From: Bradyrhizobium sp. sGM-13
GTDB lineage: Bacteria; Pseudomonadota; Alphaproteobacteria; Rhizobiales; Xanthobacteraceae
NCBI RefSeq assembly: GCF_018398875.1
Contig: NZ_JAGWDK010000007.1
Location: forward strand, 124,001 to 188,000
DNA: 64,000 bases
Reading direction: 5' to 3'
A model generated the notes under the pieces. That model was not told the DNA's origin and searched no databases. It saw only the letters and a program-made list of their open reading frames with translations. Shown here one piece after another: positions 1-9,417 of this stretch (within the stretch, counting starts at the first letter, position 1; each line of letters begins with the position of its first letter). The translations under genes and the position numbers were made by a program.

Positions 1-1204
1 CGCGTGCCACATCCATGTCGGAGCCGTGACGCAGCGTGCGCGTCACGATCGACTGGATCACGGCCAGGATGTTCTTGACCCGGTGGTTGAGCTCGTCGAT
101 GACGGCGGTCAAGCGACGCTCGAAGCCGATCCGCACCTGGATCTCGCGGCTGAGCCGCAGATTGTTGTAGGCGACATAGCCGAACAGGCCGCAGACGATT
201 CCGGTGAGCGCCAGCCCGATGGCTGCGACGACGATCGCGGTCTGCTGCGCACGCAGCGCGGCGTTGTTCTTGGCGTAATAGCCGAGCGACCAGTCGCGGC
301 CGCCGAACGTTACCGTCCGCACCACCGACGGCAACGGATCACCCTGCCTCACCGCCCGCAGCGTGACGACGCCCTGGTCGTTGGCGACATATTCGTCGTT
401 GGCGTCATCAGGGTCTTTCAACACCACCGAGAACAACGAGCGGTCGTCATCGGTCAGCATCAGCGGCGCCAGCTCGTAGGAAAAGGTCACGAAGCCGGCC
501 GGCTCCGAACTGCCCTCGAGCAGAATCGGAGACGCCAGCACGAGACCGATCGGCCCGCTCTGGCGCAACAGCGGGATCGGGTCCGACGCCAGCGGCTTGC
601 CGGCTGCCGCCGCCTGCGCCAGCATCGGCCCGATCACCGAGTGCCGGTCGTAGGCCCGGCCGGGAAAGCCGAGCGTATCAGGACTGCGCGGCTCGAGATC
701 CATCAGCACGTCGATCGGCTTGTTGATGGTCCGTAGATCCAGCGGCTTGTCGTCGAAATCCCTGATCGTCGGATTGGTAAAGCCGGCGCCCTTCAGCTCC
801 GTCTGGGCAGCCACCAGATCGCCCGGCTTGAGACGCGCGATCCAGGACGCGATCACAAAATCGGTCTTGAAGGCATAGATCGCCGAACGCAGCGGCTGCA
901 GCATGTTGGCCTTCACTACTGAAGGGGAGCGAAACAAGCCGGATGCAACCCGTGCGAGCAATTCGCGCTCGGTCAGCCGATCCTGCACCAGGCTGGCATG
1001 AACGTCGATGGCGCGCGACAGCGCGATGCCGTCGATCGCCAGTTCCTGCTCGTGGACGCGATAGGCTGCGAGACCGGAGAGCAGAACTCCGATCAGTGCG
1101 ATAAAGCCGATAATGAAGCCCAGCCGAACCACTCGCTTACTCAGGAATGACGTGTTGGCGAAGACGTATTGGAAGCATTTCGGGGTCTGCCGGGGCAGAG
1201 ACAC
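1..1204 (-). CDS. HWE-family sensor histidine kinase, C-terminus cut by window edge
   Basis: The minus strand is open from about 1204 to the window edge (about 401 codons) and runs past it, so only the sensor half and the start of the kinase are visible. A hydrophobic segment at about residues 27-47 is followed by a periplasmic-type sensor region, a second membrane segment (IVVAAIGLALTGIVCGLFGY) and then the H-box LNHRVKNILAVIQSIV, which is typical of HWE/HisKA_2 kinases; its histidine is the expected autophosphorylation site. The TM-sensor-TM layout fits a CHASE-type extracellular sensor. I used the GTG at 1204; a GTG inside the first membrane segment is possible. Ligand and partner regulator are not visible. 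No link to the urease genes is shown. Confidence 0.8.
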   Translation of the reverse strand, partial: MSLPRQTPKCFQYVFANTSFLSKRVVRLGFIIGFIALIGVLLSGLAAYRVHEQELAIDGIALSRAIDVHASLVQDRLTERELLARVASGLFRSPSVVKANMLQPLRSAIYAFKTDFVIASWIARLKPGDLVAAQTELKGAGFTNPTIRDFDDKPLDLRTINKPIDVLMDLEPRSPDTLGFPGRAYDRHSVIGPMLAQAAAAGKPLASDPIPLLRQSGPIGLVLASPILLEGSSEPAGFVTFSYELAPLMLTDDDRSLFSVVLKDPDDANDEYVANDQGVVTLRAVRQGDPLPSVVRTVTFGGRDWSLGYYAKNNAALRAQQTAIVVAAIGLALTGIVCGLFGYVAYNNLRLSREIQVRIGFERRLTAVIDELNHRVKNILAVIQSIVTRTLRHGSDMDVAR

Positions 1205-1491
1205 GTGGCAATAGCGCGAAGGCCAAGCGCGGCGAATATGACGGAGCGATCATCAGCACGCAACTGACAGCTTGGCAGCGGGCAACAACACGGCAGCCGT
1301 TAACGCTGATTTGGCGGCGCCAGAAGTTGGATAATCTGACACCGTCGATTTGGTTCCGGCGCGGGCGGACAAATCCGCGGGCTGCGGCGGCGGACCGAGC
1401 ATTAATGTTAACGCGCCGCTCACCTGCCGCTGGCCTGACCGCTCGTTCGGCCGCCTGTCGTCCGGGCCCTGCGGGGCCGGCTGCCCCGGGC

Positions 1492-2124
1492 CTACCGGGC
1501 CTTCGTGGCCGGGCGCAGGCCGCCCTTGGTCTCGATGAAGCCGATGATGCGATCGAGCCCCTCGCTCTTCTTCAGATTGGTCATCACGAACGGCCGCTCG
1601 CCGCGCATCCGCTTGGCGTCCGTCTCCATCTTCTCCAGCGACGCGCCGACATAAGGCGCCAGGTCGATCTTGTTGATGACGAGCAGGTCCGAGCGGGTGA
1701 TGCCGGGGCCGCCCTTGGAGGGAATCTTGTCGCCGGCGGCAACGTCGATCACGTAGATCGTGAGATCGGCGAGTTCGGGAGAAAACGTCGCCGCAAGATT
1801 GTCGCCGCCGGATTCGATCAGCACCAGATCGAGATCGGGAAATTTCGCCCGCATGTCGGCGACCGCCGCGAGATTCATCGAGGCGTCCTCGCGGATCGCG
1901 GTGTGCGGGCAGCCGCCGGTCTCGACGCCGGCGATGCGGTCGGGTGTCAGCGAGCCCGAACGCACCAGGAATTCGGCGTCCCACTTGGTGTAGATGTCGT
2001 TGGTGATGGCGGCGATGTCGTAACGCTCCCGCATCGACTTGCAGAGCAGGTCCATCAGCGCGGTCTTGCCGGAGCCGACAGGACCGCCGACGCCGATCCG
2101 AAGCGGGCCGTGAGATTTAGACAT
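1492..2124 (-). CDS. ureG: Urease accessory GTPase UreG
   Basis: SIMIBI-class GTPase that powers nickel insertion into apo-urease together with UreE, UreF and UreD. The 210-residue protein has the P-loop GPVGSGKT near residue 13, the [14 protein letters not shown] nickel/metal-binding region (Cys-Pro-His) near residue 67, the ESGGDN motif near 104 and the NKID base-recognition motif near 150. Length is normal for UreG. It is the last gene of the minus-strand urea/urease block, separated from ureF by 162 bases that hold a palindromic repeat element, so its expression may be partly uncoupled from ureF. Confidence 0.98.
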   Translation of the reverse strand: MSKSHGPLRIGVGGPVGSGKTALMDLLCKSMRERYDIAAITNDIYTKWDAEFLVRSGSLTPDRIAGVETGGCPHTAIREDASMNLAAVADMRAKFPDLDLVLIESGGDNLAATFSPELADLTIYVIDVAAGDKIPSKGGPGITRSDLLVINKIDLAPYVGASLEKMETDAKRMRGERPFVMTNLKKSEGLDRIIGFIETKGGLRPATKAR

Positions 2125-2144
2125 ATGCGATGCTCTCTTTGTTG

Positions 2145-2265
2145 TCGTCGTCCCTGCGAACGCAGGGACCCATACGCCGCGGCCTAACGGTAGATTGCGG
2201 TGGCCGACGCTCTTCGCAAAACAGGCACCTGTGGTTATGGGTCCCTGCTTTCGCAGGGACGACGA
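2145..2265. repeat. 121-bp palindrome-ended intergenic repeat, copy 1
   Basis: Lies between ureF and ureG. Its outer 30 bases at each end are inverted copies of one another (29 of 30 positions match), and each end is itself a small hairpin (CCCTGCGAACGCAGGG). A homologous element occurs at 61834-61957. It has no coding potential. Size, inverted ends and intergenic position resemble a MITE/REP-like element; in transcripts it would fold into a cruciform-like structure. No target-site duplication was verified. Confidence 0.85.
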
Positions 2266-2286
2266 ATGGTGAATGGCTCACCCCCA

Positions 2287-3018
2287 TCATGACCGGAACA
2301 GCCGCGTATACTGCGTCTCGTGGCGGAGGCTGGCGAGATCGGCGCGGAAGGTGGCGCTGCCGAGATCGTCCAGCGAGGCGGCAAGCGCTCGGCTGGCGGT
2401 CGAGGCGACATCAGTTTCCAGGCCCGCGAGAATGCGCTGGCTGTCGGTTTGCCCGAGCGGCACGAGGCGCGCGCCGGCGGAAATCCAGTTCGAAACCACG
2501 GCATGCAGGAAGGCATGCATCGCCGGCGCAAGCGGAACGGCATGGGCGGCGCTGACGACGCCAACCGCGACGGGATAAACGATTGCGCTGCCGCTGGCGG
2601 CAACCATGCCGTCGAGGCCATCGCAGGCCCAGGCGGCGCGCGCGATATCGATGAAGGCGCGGCCCTGCGTTGTCGTCTCGAGCTGACGCTCGCGCGAGGG
2701 CACGAAGGCAGCCGCGAGTTCGGCAACCTCGCGCAACGCCGTGGCGTCCTGCACGGACGCGGCGCGATACGCCTGCGCCAGAAACACGGCGTCGCAGAAG
2801 CCGGAGCCTTCGTTGAGCATCGCGGCCAGCCAGTCGCGCAGCGATGCGGCGTCGGTGATGTCGCCCGCCTCCACCGCCCACTCGATGCCACTGGAATAAG
2901 AGAATGCACCGACCGGGAAGGACGGCGACAGCCAGGTCATCAGCCGGTACAGCGCCGACGACTCCTCCGTATTCATTCCACTGCTCGCGTCGGCGGGCGC
3001 AGGCTCACTTGTGGTCAT
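2287..3018 (-). CDS. ureF: Urease accessory protein UreF
   Basis: Helical chaperone that joins UreD and UreG on apo-urease during nickel loading. The protein of about 243 residues has the family signature [20 protein letters not shown] followed by SGIEWAVE, and a C-terminal region ending QYTRLFRS. The open frame extends to 3204, but that extension is a shadow of the ureE histidine tail. I chose the ATG at 3018, which overlaps the end of ureE by 14 bases (translational coupling); an ATG at 2976 is a shorter alternative. Confidence 0.95.
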   Translation of the reverse strand: MTTSEPAPADASSGMNTEESSALYRLMTWLSPSFPVGAFSYSSGIEWAVEAGDITDAASLRDWLAAMLNEGSGFCDAVFLAQAYRAASVQDATALREVAELAAAFVPSRERQLETTTQGRAFIDIARAAWACDGLDGMVAASGSAIVYPVAVGVVSAAHAVPLAPAMHAFLHAVVSNWISAGARLVPLGQTDSQRILAGLETDVASTASRALAASLDDLGSATFRADLASLRHETQYTRLFRS

Positions 3019-3574
3019 GAGCATGGGAGTGATCGTGGTGGTGATGATCGTGGTCGCAATGTTCGTCGTGGTGGTGATGGTGCGTATGATCATCATGATG
3101 GTGATGATCATGGCCGTGGCCGTGCGCGGCATGATCATGCGAAGCCTGTGCATAGGCGCCGCCTTCGGGATCGAACGGCGCCTCGATCTCGATGACGCGC
3201 GCACCCAGCCCCCTCACCATCGCCTCGATGACGTGATCGCGGCGGATTCGCAGGCCTTTCGGCATGATCTGGGTCGGCAAATGACGGTTGCCGAGATGCC
3301 AGGCGATGCGGACCAGATGCAAGGGATCGACGCCCCGGATCTCGATCAGGGGCTCGGCGGCCGCGACCACCTCGATCAGCCTGCCGTCCTCCAGCACCAG
3401 CGCGTCACCGCCGCGCAGCGCCACCGCATTCTCCAGGTCGAGCAGGAATTCGAGCCCGCGCGTTCCCGTCATCGCCATCCGCCGCCGGTGCCGGTCGTCG
3501 AAATCGAGCACCACGGTGTCGGCGGCTGCTTGTGTCCAGCGATGCTGGCCCAGGACTTTTGTCGCGCGGATCAT
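3005..3574 (-). CDS. ureE: Urease nickel metallochaperone UreE with long His-rich tail
   Basis: Delivers Ni(II) to the urease assembly complex. The N-terminal body ([12 protein letters not shown]... to about residue 145) matches the UreE fold, with a peptide-binding N-domain and a metal-binding C-domain that includes the HLGNRHLP motif. The last roughly 45 residues are almost entirely His and Asp, a nickel-storage tail as in Klebsiella UreE but longer. I chose the ATG at 3574 because UreE proteins start at this MIRATK-like position; a TTG at 3601 behind a GGGAG motif would add nine residues. The stop overlaps the ureF start. Confidence 0.95.
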   Translation of the reverse strand: MIRATKVLGQHRWTQAAADTVVLDFDDRHRRRMAMTGTRGLEFLLDLENAVALRGGDALVLEDGRLIEVVAAAEPLIEIRGVDPLHLVRIAWHLGNRHLPTQIMPKGLRIRRDHVIEAMVRGLGARVIEIEAPFDPEGGAYAQASHDHAAHGHGHDHHHHDDHTHHHHHDEHCDHDHHHHDHSHAHDHK

Positions 3575-3625
3575 GACGTGGGCCTCAAAGCTTCTCCACA
3601 ATTTATCTCCCGCTGGCTTTTCTTG

Positions 3626-3925
3626 TTAGCGGGTCTCGACCTTTTCGGGCGTGATCACTTCGATCTTCGGTGGCGCCGACATGCATTTCACGGCGACGCG
3701 ACCGAAGGTCTTCATGTGCTCGGCGCTACGATGCGGCACCAGCGCCTCGGCATTTTCCCACTGCTCGACGAACACCATTTTTGAAGGATCGGTGACGCTC
3801 TCGTGCAGGTCATAGGCGATATTGCCGGGTTCTTTCCGGGTTTCCTTGATGCAGGCGGTGGCGGCGGCGATGAAATCGGCGCGCGTTTCGGGCTTGATGG
3901 TCAGCGTGGCAACGACATAGATCAC
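3626..3925 (-). CDS. Putative quinol/antibiotic-biosynthesis-type monooxygenase (ABM domain)
   Basis: 99-residue protein consisting of one ABM/dimeric alpha-beta barrel domain: it begins IYVVATLTIKPETRADF, has the conserved GNIAYDLHES and FVEQWENAEAL segments, and a conserved HRSAEHMK histidine region. Family members (YgiN-like) are small dimeric proteins that oxidise quinols or degrade reactive intermediates; no cofactor motif is visible. It lies between ureC (46 bases upstream in transcription) and ureE on the same strand, so it is probably transcribed with urease, but no known step of urease maturation needs it. Confidence 0.85.
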   Translation of the reverse strand: MIYVVATLTIKPETRADFIAAATACIKETRKEPGNIAYDLHESVTDPSKMVFVEQWENAEALVPHRSAEHMKTFGRVAVKCMSAPPKIEVITPEKVETR

Positions 3926-3971
3926 TAGATCCTCCCGGATTTTTGTTCTGGCTAACGTTCCGGGCCAGACC

Positions 3972-5687
3972 TTAGAACATGAAATACCGCTGCGCCATGG
4001 GCAGAACCTCTGCGGGCGCGCATGTCAGAAGCTCGCCGTCTGCGCGCACCTCATAGGTCTCGGCATCGACCTCGATCTTGGGCGTCGCGCCGTTATGGAT
4101 CATGCTCTTCTTGGAAATGCCGCCGCGGGTGTTCTTCACCGGGTAGAGCGTCTTGCTGATACCGAGCTTGCGCGCCAGCCCGCCGGTGATAGCGGCCTTC
4201 GAGGTGAACACCACTGAGGATGCGGTCAGCGACTTGCCGAAGGCGGCGAACATCGGCTGGTAATGCACCGGCTGCGGCGTCGGGATCGAGGCGTTCGGAT
4301 CGCCCATCGGCGCCGCCACGATCGAGCCGCCCTTGATGATGCAATCCGGCTTGACGCCGAAGAACGCCGGTGACCACAGCACGAGGTCGGCGAGCTTGCC
4401 CTTCTCCACCGAGCCGATCAGTTTCGAGACGCCATGCGCGATCGCGGGGTTGATGGTGTATTTGGCGATGTAGCGCTTGACGCGGAAATTGTCGTTGTCG
4501 TTACCCTTGTCCTCCGGCAGCGTGCCGCGCTGCTTCTTCATCTTGTCGGCGGTCTGCCAAGTGCGGATGATGACTTCGCCCAGCCGGCCCATCGCCTGCG
4601 AATCCGACGACATCATCGACAGCGCGCCGAGATCGTGCAGGATGTCTTCGGCTGCGATGGTTTCTTTCCGGATGCGGCTTTCGGCAAACGCGAGATCCTC
4701 CGCAATCGACGGATCGAGATGGTGGCACACCATCAGCATGTCCAGATGCTCGTCGATGGTGTTGCGCGTGAAGGGGCGCGTCGGGTTGGTCGAGGACGGC
4801 AGCACATTCTTCAAGCCGGCAATCTTGATGATATCAGGCGCATGGCCGCCGCCGGCGCCTTCGGTATGGAAGGCGTGGATGGTGCGGCCCTTGAAGGCTT
4901 TTACCGTGTCCTCGACGAAACCGGATTCGTTCAGCGTGTCCGAATGCAGCATCACCTGGACGTCGTAATCGTCGGCGACGGCGAGACAGTTGTCGATCGC
5001 GGCCGGCGTGGTGCCCCAATCCTCGTGCAGCTTCAGCGCGCAGGCACCGGCCTTGATCATCTCGACCAGTGCAGCGGGACGCGCGGCGTTGCCCTTGCCT
5101 GATATGCCAAGATTGACCGGGAAGGCGTCGAACGACTGGATCATCCGGCCCATATGCCAGGGGCCGGGCGTGCAGGTGGTCGCAAAGGTGCCGTGCGAGG
5201 GCCCGGTGCCACCGCCGAGCATCGAGGTGACGCCACTCATCAACGCATGCTCGATCTGCTGCGGGCAGATGAAATGGATGTGGCTGTCGAAGCCGCCGGC
5301 GGTGAGAATTTTTCCCTCGCCCGCGATGACGTCGGTGCCGGGGCCGATGATGATGGTAACGCCGGGTTGGATATCGGGATTGCCGGCCTTGCCGATCGCC
5401 GCGATCATACCCTCCTTGATCGCAACGTCGGCCTTGACGATGCCCCAGTGATCGACGATCAGCGCATTGGTGATGACGGTATCGGCAGCGCCCTGCCGGT
5501 TGGTGACCTGCGACTGCCCCATGCCATCGCGGATCACCTTGCCGCCACCGAACTTCACCTCCTCGCCATAGGTGGTGAAGTCCTTTTCAACCTCGATGAT
5601 GAGATCGGTATCGGCCAGCCGCACTCTGTCGCCGGTGGTCGGCCCGAACATGTCGGCATAGACGCTACGTTTGATTTTCGTGCTCAC
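3972..5687 (-). CDS. ureC: Urease catalytic subunit alpha
   Basis: Hydrolyses urea to ammonia and carbamate at a dinickel centre in the cytoplasm. The 571-residue protein has the nickel ligands in HIHFICPQQ (about residues 137-139), the lysine that becomes carbamylated in [19 protein letters not shown], the catalytic flap [31 protein letters not shown] and the Asp ligand in [10 protein letters not shown]. The GTG at 5687 is preceded by AAGGAG and gives the standard family start, [16 protein letters not shown]; the open frame extends further but without support. The start overlaps the stop of the preceding HD-domain gene (GTGA), which implies coupled translation. Confidence 0.98.
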   Translation of the reverse strand: MSTKIKRSVYADMFGPTTGDRVRLADTDLIIEVEKDFTTYGEEVKFGGGKVIRDGMGQSQVTNRQGAADTVITNALIVDHWGIVKADVAIKEGMIAAIGKAGNPDIQPGVTIIIGPGTDVIAGEGKILTAGGFDSHIHFICPQQIEHALMSGVTSMLGGGTGPSHGTFATTCTPGPWHMGRMIQSFDAFPVNLGISGKGNAARPAALVEMIKAGACALKLHEDWGTTPAAIDNCLAVADDYDVQVMLHSDTLNESGFVEDTVKAFKGRTIHAFHTEGAGGGHAPDIIKIAGLKNVLPSSTNPTRPFTRNTIDEHLDMLMVCHHLDPSIAEDLAFAESRIRKETIAAEDILHDLGALSMMSSDSQAMGRLGEVIIRTWQTADKMKKQRGTLPEDKGNDNDNFRVKRYIAKYTINPAIAHGVSKLIGSVEKGKLADLVLWSPAFFGVKPDCIIKGGSIVAAPMGDPNASIPTPQPVHYQPMFAAFGKSLTASSVVFTSKAAITGGLARKLGISKTLYPVKNTRGGISKKSMIHNGATPKIEVDAETYEVRADGELLTCAPAEVLPMAQRYFMF

Positions 5688-6241
5688 AGTGTGCTCCTTG
5701 CAAGCTCGGCTGCTTTGTCGAAAGTTCGATCGAGCACCGCGTTGACGCCGCGGCATCCGGCGACGACTTTTTCGGCCCAGGCGATATAGTCGGCGAGATC
5801 GTCGCGTTCGGTCTCGCTCGGATGCGGGAAGACGCGTGCGCGGATATTACTGATCTTGTCGGCGATCTTGATCATTTTCGCCTCAGAGGATTTGTGCGGA
5901 GCATCGACGATCTGCTTTTGCCGGCGCTGGTCTTTGGGCAGACTCATATCGTCGGTCACCTCGACCACGATATCCGCGACGCGTGCGCCGAACTCTTCCG
6001 CAAGCTCCTCGCGCGTCGTTTCGGTGTCTTCGATGGTGTCATGCAGCCAGCCGGCCGCGACGAGCTCGGCATCCGCGCCATCGGTCGCGACGGCGAGCAG
6101 GTGTGCGACCTCGGCGAGATGGTTGACGTAGGGCTCGTTGCCGCGCCCCTTGCGCGCCATGCCGGTGTGGCAGCGCGCAGCGAACTCGGCAGCTTCGGTG
6201 ACGAGACATATTCCTGTCAGCATTTCGCCTTCGAAGATCAC
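5684..6241 (-). CDS. HD-domain hydrolase, MESH1/SpoT-like, embedded in the urease operon
   Basis: 185-residue metal-dependent phosphohydrolase. The HD signature is present as [19 protein letters not shown], preceded by a histidine in AARCHTG and followed by VTDD and [13 protein letters not shown], the pattern of MESH1/RelA-SpoT hydrolase domains that cleave (p)ppGpp or related nucleotides. No synthetase or TGS domain is present. Its start overlaps the ureB stop (GTGA) and its stop overlaps the ureC start, so it is translationally locked between two urease structural genes. An ATG at 6223 behind GAAGG is an alternative start. Substrate and reason for this position are unknown. Confidence 0.9.
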   Translation of the reverse strand: MIFEGEMLTGICLVTEAAEFAARCHTGMARKGRGNEPYVNHLAEVAHLLAVATDGADAELVAAGWLHDTIEDTETTREELAEEFGARVADIVVEVTDDMSLPKDQRRQKQIVDAPHKSSEAKMIKIADKISNIRARVFPHPSETERDDLADYIAWAEKVVAGCRGVNAVLDRTFDKAAELARSTL

Positions 6242-6543
6242 AGTTTGCCCTGCACGTCGCCGCGGAAACCGTAGATGACGCGCTTGCCGGCGAGGGCGAC
6301 CAGTTGTACGTCGCGGGTCTGGCCGGGTTCGAACCGCACCGCGGTGCCGGCGGCGATGTCGAGGCGCATCCCGCGGGATTTTTTGCGGTCGAATTTCAGT
6401 GCGGGATTGGTTTCGAAGAAATGATAGTGCGAGCCGACCTGGATCGGGCGGTCGCCGGTATTGGCGACGGTAAGCGTCACCGTCTTGCGGCCGGCGTTGA
6501 GTTCGATCTCGCCGTCTTTGATGAAGCGTTCGCCGGGGATCAT
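6238..6543 (-). CDS. ureB: Urease subunit beta
   Basis: 101-residue structural subunit of the urease (UreABC) core. It starts [16 protein letters not shown] and carries the invariant [17 protein letters not shown] segment and the terminal [18 protein letters not shown] end. It has no catalytic residues of its own. It is separated from ureA by 112 bases containing a palindromic repeat and is directly coupled to the downstream HD-domain gene through a GTGA overlap. Confidence 0.97.
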   Translation of the reverse strand: MIPGERFIKDGEIELNAGRKTVTLTVANTGDRPIQVGSHYHFFETNPALKFDRKKSRGMRLDIAAGTAVRFEPGQTRDVQLVALAGKRVIYGFRGDVQGKL

Positions 6544-6555
6544 TTAGCCTCCTCT

Positions 6556-6650
6556 GTCATTCCGGGCGATGCGCAGCATCGAACCTGGAAGTTCGAGATA
6601 ATAACCTCTGGATTCCGGGTTCGGCCGCTTTGCGGCCGCCCCGGAATGAC
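6556..6650. repeat. 95-bp palindrome-ended repeat between ureA and ureB
   Basis: The ends GTCATTCCGG and CCGGAATGAC are perfect 10-bp inverted copies. The interior contains a GCGGCCGC-type hairpin (CGGCCGCTTTGCGGCCG). It is non-coding and sits inside the urease operon, so it will be transcribed and fold. It is a different sequence family from the 2145 element. Confidence 0.8.
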
Positions 6651-6655
6651 GATGA

Positions 6656-6958
6656 CTATCGTATCGGCTCGTGCACGGTGACGAGTTTTGTACCATCCGG
6701 AAACGTCGCTTCGACCTGGATGTCGTGAATCATTTCGGGAATGCCATCCATCACCTGCGCGCGGGTCAGGACCTGGGCGCCGGCTTGCATCAGTTCGGCG
6801 ACAGTGCGGCCGTCGCGGGCGCCTTCGACGATGAAGTCGGAGATGATGGCCACCGCCTCGGGGTGGTTGAGCTTGACGCCGCGCTCCAGCCTGCGGCGCG
6901 CCACCACGGCCGCCATCGAGATCAAGAGCTTGTCCTTTTCGCGGGGGGAGAAATTCAT
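6656..6958 (-). CDS. ureA: Urease subunit gamma
   Basis: 100-residue smallest structural subunit of urease. It starts [20 protein letters not shown] and contains [30 protein letters not shown] and [31 protein letters not shown], all invariant family segments. The frame is open upstream to 7039, but the ATG at 6958 is the normal family start and gives normal length. It lies 40 bases downstream of ureD. Confidence 0.97.
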   Translation of the reverse strand: MNFSPREKDKLLISMAAVVARRRLERGVKLNHPEAVAIISDFIVEGARDGRTVAELMQAGAQVLTRAQVMDGIPEMIHDIQVEATFPDGTKLVTVHEPIR

Positions 6959-6998
6959 GCGAGCACTCTGGTGATTGTCTCTAATTGAGCCACAGCGG

Positions 6999-7835
6999 TT
7001 AATTGAGCCAAAGTCTTGGCAGCGCCACGCCGCTGGCACGGCCGAGCACCGTCATCATATCGGCGCGGAGCCGGGCCGCATCTTGGGCACAGAAGCGTGC
7101 CATTGCAAATCCATTCCAACAGGAGATGCCGACCTCGCCGCCGAAGCTTTCCCCGGCTTCACGGATGCGCTCCACGACTGCCTCATCGCCGGGCACGATC
7201 AGCGCGGTGCCGATGGCAACGCCGCCTTTCGCAACGGCCGGCCGCGCCAGCTTTGCGCCGATGTCGCCGTCGAGCCGGATGGTCTCCGCAAACACCAGCT
7301 TGCCGCCGCGGCGCAGGCGCCAGCGGTCGACGAACTCGCCGTGAAGCATCCGCTCGCCCATCGCGGCGCGGCCGAACACGACGATTTCGCAGAGCAGAAG
7401 CGAGGCGTCTTCGGCCAAGTCGATGTCGATGCGCCTGACAATTCGCGCGCGGTCGAACAGGATGGTTTCCTGCGGCAGCCAGGCGAGATGCGCACCGGCT
7501 TCCGCCTTCAGGGCGATGCTGAGCTGGGCGGCGGCGCCGGGCGCGCGATAGACCTTTTCGGCCGCCGCCGTCGTCAGCGTCAGCCGCGTCCCCTCGCCTG
7601 CCCCGATATCGATATCGAAGCGGTCTCCGCCGGCAATGCCGCCGGCGGTGTTGACGAACACGCCGAACAGTCCTTCCGCTTCAGGAGAGGGAAAGCGGAC
7701 GCGCAGCGAGCCGGATTCGTGCAGGTCGCCACGGCGGGTGACACCATCCTGCAGATGCACGCCGAACCGCACAGCGCCCTGCGCGCGGTTGGCCGCGAAC
7801 GTTGCTGAAGCCGCGCGCGTGATATCGGTCCGCAT
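6999..7835 (-). CDS. ureD: Urease accessory protein UreD
   Basis: Scaffold protein that binds apo-urease first and recruits UreF-UreG for nickel insertion. The 278-residue protein has the UreD hallmarks [17 protein letters not shown] near residue 60, [24 protein letters not shown] near 120 and the C-terminal [15 protein letters not shown]. It is 36 bases downstream of urtE on the same strand, so urea import and urease maturation are likely co-transcribed. Confidence 0.97.
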   Translation of the reverse strand: MRTDITRAASATFAANRAQGAVRFGVHLQDGVTRRGDLHESGSLRVRFPSPEAEGLFGVFVNTAGGIAGGDRFDIDIGAGEGTRLTLTTAAAEKVYRAPGAAAQLSIALKAEAGAHLAWLPQETILFDRARIVRRIDIDLAEDASLLLCEIVVFGRAAMGERMLHGEFVDRWRLRRGGKLVFAETIRLDGDIGAKLARPAVAKGGVAIGTALIVPGDEAVVERIREAGESFGGEVGISCWNGFAMARFCAQDAARLRADMMTVLGRASGVALPRLWLN

Positions 7836-7871
7836 CCGTCCCCCAAACGGTGTGTGCCGCGCTCGAAAGCG

Positions 7872-8567
7872 TTACAGCGCCATCTGGCGACTGATTTCCG
7901 CGGGATCGAGATTGGCGCGGTCGCAGGCATACTTCACCGCACCGCGGTCCATGATCGCAAAATTGTCGCCGAGCTCGCAGGCAAAGTCGAGATATTGTTC
8001 GACCAGCACGATCGCGATGTTGCCGAGGCTGCGCAGGTACGAGATCGCGCGGCCGATGTCCTTGATGATCGAGGGCTGAATGCCTTCGGTCGGCTCGTCC
8101 AACAGCAACAGTTTCGGCCGCATCACCAGGGCACGGCCGATCGCGAGCTGCTGCTGTTGGCCGCCGGAGAGATCGCCGCCGCGCCGCCCCAGCATCGTAT
8201 TCAACACCGGAAACAGTGAAAACACGTCGTCGGGGATATAGCGATCCTCGCGCTTGAGCGGCCCGAAGCCGGTCTTGAGATTTTCCTCAACCGTGAGCAG
8301 CGGAAAAATTTCGCGGCCCTGCGGCACGAAGCCGATGCCGCGCCGCGCGCGTTCATAAGGTTTCAGACCGGTGATATCGTGACCATCAAGCGCGATCGAG
8401 CCACTGGCGATCGGATACTGGCCGACCATCGCGCGCAGCAGCGAGGTCTTGCCGACGCCGTTGCGGCCCAGCACGCACGTCACCTTGCCGGGTTCGGCGG
8501 ACAGCGAGACGCCGCGCAAGGCTTGTGCTGCGCCGTAGTAGAGATTGATGTTTTTCGCATCCAGCAT
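7872..8567 (-). CDS. urtE: Urea ABC transporter ATP-binding protein UrtE
   Basis: LivF-type ATPase of 231 residues: Walker A GRNGVGKTS near residue 34, Q-loop FVPQGREIFPLLTVEENL, ABC signature LSGGQQQQLAIGRAL near 135, Walker B LLLLDEPTEGIQPS and the H-loop region. The EGIQPSII segment after Walker B is typical of UrtE. It energises the UrtBC channel together with UrtD. It lies between urtD (85 bases upstream, with a hairpin repeat in the gap) and ureD. Confidence 0.95.
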   Translation of the reverse strand: MLDAKNINLYYGAAQALRGVSLSAEPGKVTCVLGRNGVGKTSLLRAMVGQYPIASGSIALDGHDITGLKPYERARRGIGFVPQGREIFPLLTVEENLKTGFGPLKREDRYIPDDVFSLFPVLNTMLGRRGGDLSGGQQQQLAIGRALVMRPKLLLLDEPTEGIQPSIIKDIGRAISYLRSLGNIAIVLVEQYLDFACELGDNFAIMDRGAVKYACDRANLDPAEISRQMAL

Positions 8568-8593
8568 CGTCAGCCTTTCGCGAATGGCGAATG

Positions 8594-8644
8594 GCGAGTA
8601 GCGAATAGTTCGAAGAAGAATTCCAATCGCTATTCGCTACTCGC
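8594..8644. repeat. Hairpin repeat between urtD and urtE
   Basis: Two 15-base arms, 8594-8608 (GCGAGTAGCGAATAG) and 8630-8644 (its exact reverse complement), enclose a 21-base loop. An extra GCGAATGG motif is repeated just outside, at 8583-8593. The hairpin is transcribed inside the urt operon and could act as an RNA stabiliser or partial terminator; there is no T-run. It is probably a dispersed repeat. Confidence 0.75.
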
Positions 8645-8651
8645 TCTCCGC

Positions 8652-9413
8652 CTATCTTCCCAGATACACTTCGATCACGCGCTCGTTCGATGAGACCTGA
8701 TCGATGGTCCCCTCCGCCAGCACCGTGCCTTCGTGCAGGCAGGTGACCTTGACGCCGAGTTCGCGCACAAAGGTCATGTCGTGCTCGACGACCATGACGG
8801 TCTTTTCCTTGTTGATTTCCTTCAGAAGCTCGGCGGTCTGATGCGTCTCGACATCGGTCATGCCCGCGACCGGCTCGTCGACCAGCAGCAGTTTTGGGTC
8901 CTGTGCCAGCAGCATGCCGATTTCCAGCCACTGCTTCTGGCCGTGTGACAGGCTGCCCGCAAGGCGGTTGCGCGCATCGGTCAGGCGGATGGTTTCGAGC
9001 ACGCGGTCGATCCGCTCGGACTCATCCCTGCTGCCGCGCCAGAACAGCGTGCCCCTGACGCTGTGATCGACATTGAGCGCCAGCAACAGATTGTCCTCGA
9101 TGGTCTGGCTCTCGAACACCGTCGGCTTCTGGAATTTGCGGCCAATGCCGAGTTCGGCGATATGGGTCTCGTCCAGTCGCGTCAGGTCGGTCATGCCATC
9201 GAACAGCACTGTGCCTTCGTCCGGCTTGGTCTTGCCGGTGATGATGTCCATCATCGTGGTCTTGCCGGCGCCGTTCGGGCCGATGATGGCGCGCATCTCG
9301 CCGGGCTCAAGCGTCAGCGACAGGTTGTTGATGGCGTGAAAGCCGTCGAACGAGACATGCACGCCGTCGAGGTAGAGCAGCGCCGAAGTGGTCCTTCCCT
9401 CCATGACACTCAT
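8652..9413 (-). CDS. urtD: Urea ABC transporter ATP-binding protein UrtD
   Basis: LivG-type ATPase of 253 residues: Walker A GPNGAGKTTMMDIITGK, the Q-loop region IGRKFQKPTVFESQTIEDNLLLA, signature LSHGQKQWLEIGMLLAQ, Walker B LLLVDEPVAGMTDVE and H-loop VVEHDM. The signature LSHGQ and the MTDVE segment are characteristic of UrtD. The frame is open to 9473, but the ATG at 9413 follows a GGAG motif and starts 4 bases after the urtC stop, so I used it. Confidence 0.95.
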   Translation of the reverse strand: MSVMEGRTTSALLYLDGVHVSFDGFHAINNLSLTLEPGEMRAIIGPNGAGKTTMMDIITGKTKPDEGTVLFDGMTDLTRLDETHIAELGIGRKFQKPTVFESQTIEDNLLLALNVDHSVRGTLFWRGSRDESERIDRVLETIRLTDARNRLAGSLSHGQKQWLEIGMLLAQDPKLLLVDEPVAGMTDVETHQTAELLKEINKEKTVMVVEHDMTFVRELGVKVTCLHEGTVLAEGTIDQVSSNERVIEVYLGR

Positions 9414-9417
9414 GCGC

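Noticed and set aside
26..736. Long plus-strand open frame at the left edge
   Set aside because: It lies antisense to the sensor kinase, whose minus-strand frame shows clear membrane segments and an H-box; the plus frame has the Arg/His-rich composition of a high-GC shadow.
2287..3204. Extended 305-codon version of UreF
   Set aside because: The extra N-terminus is the ureE histidine tail read in another frame (Met/Ile/Thr-rich), not real protein.
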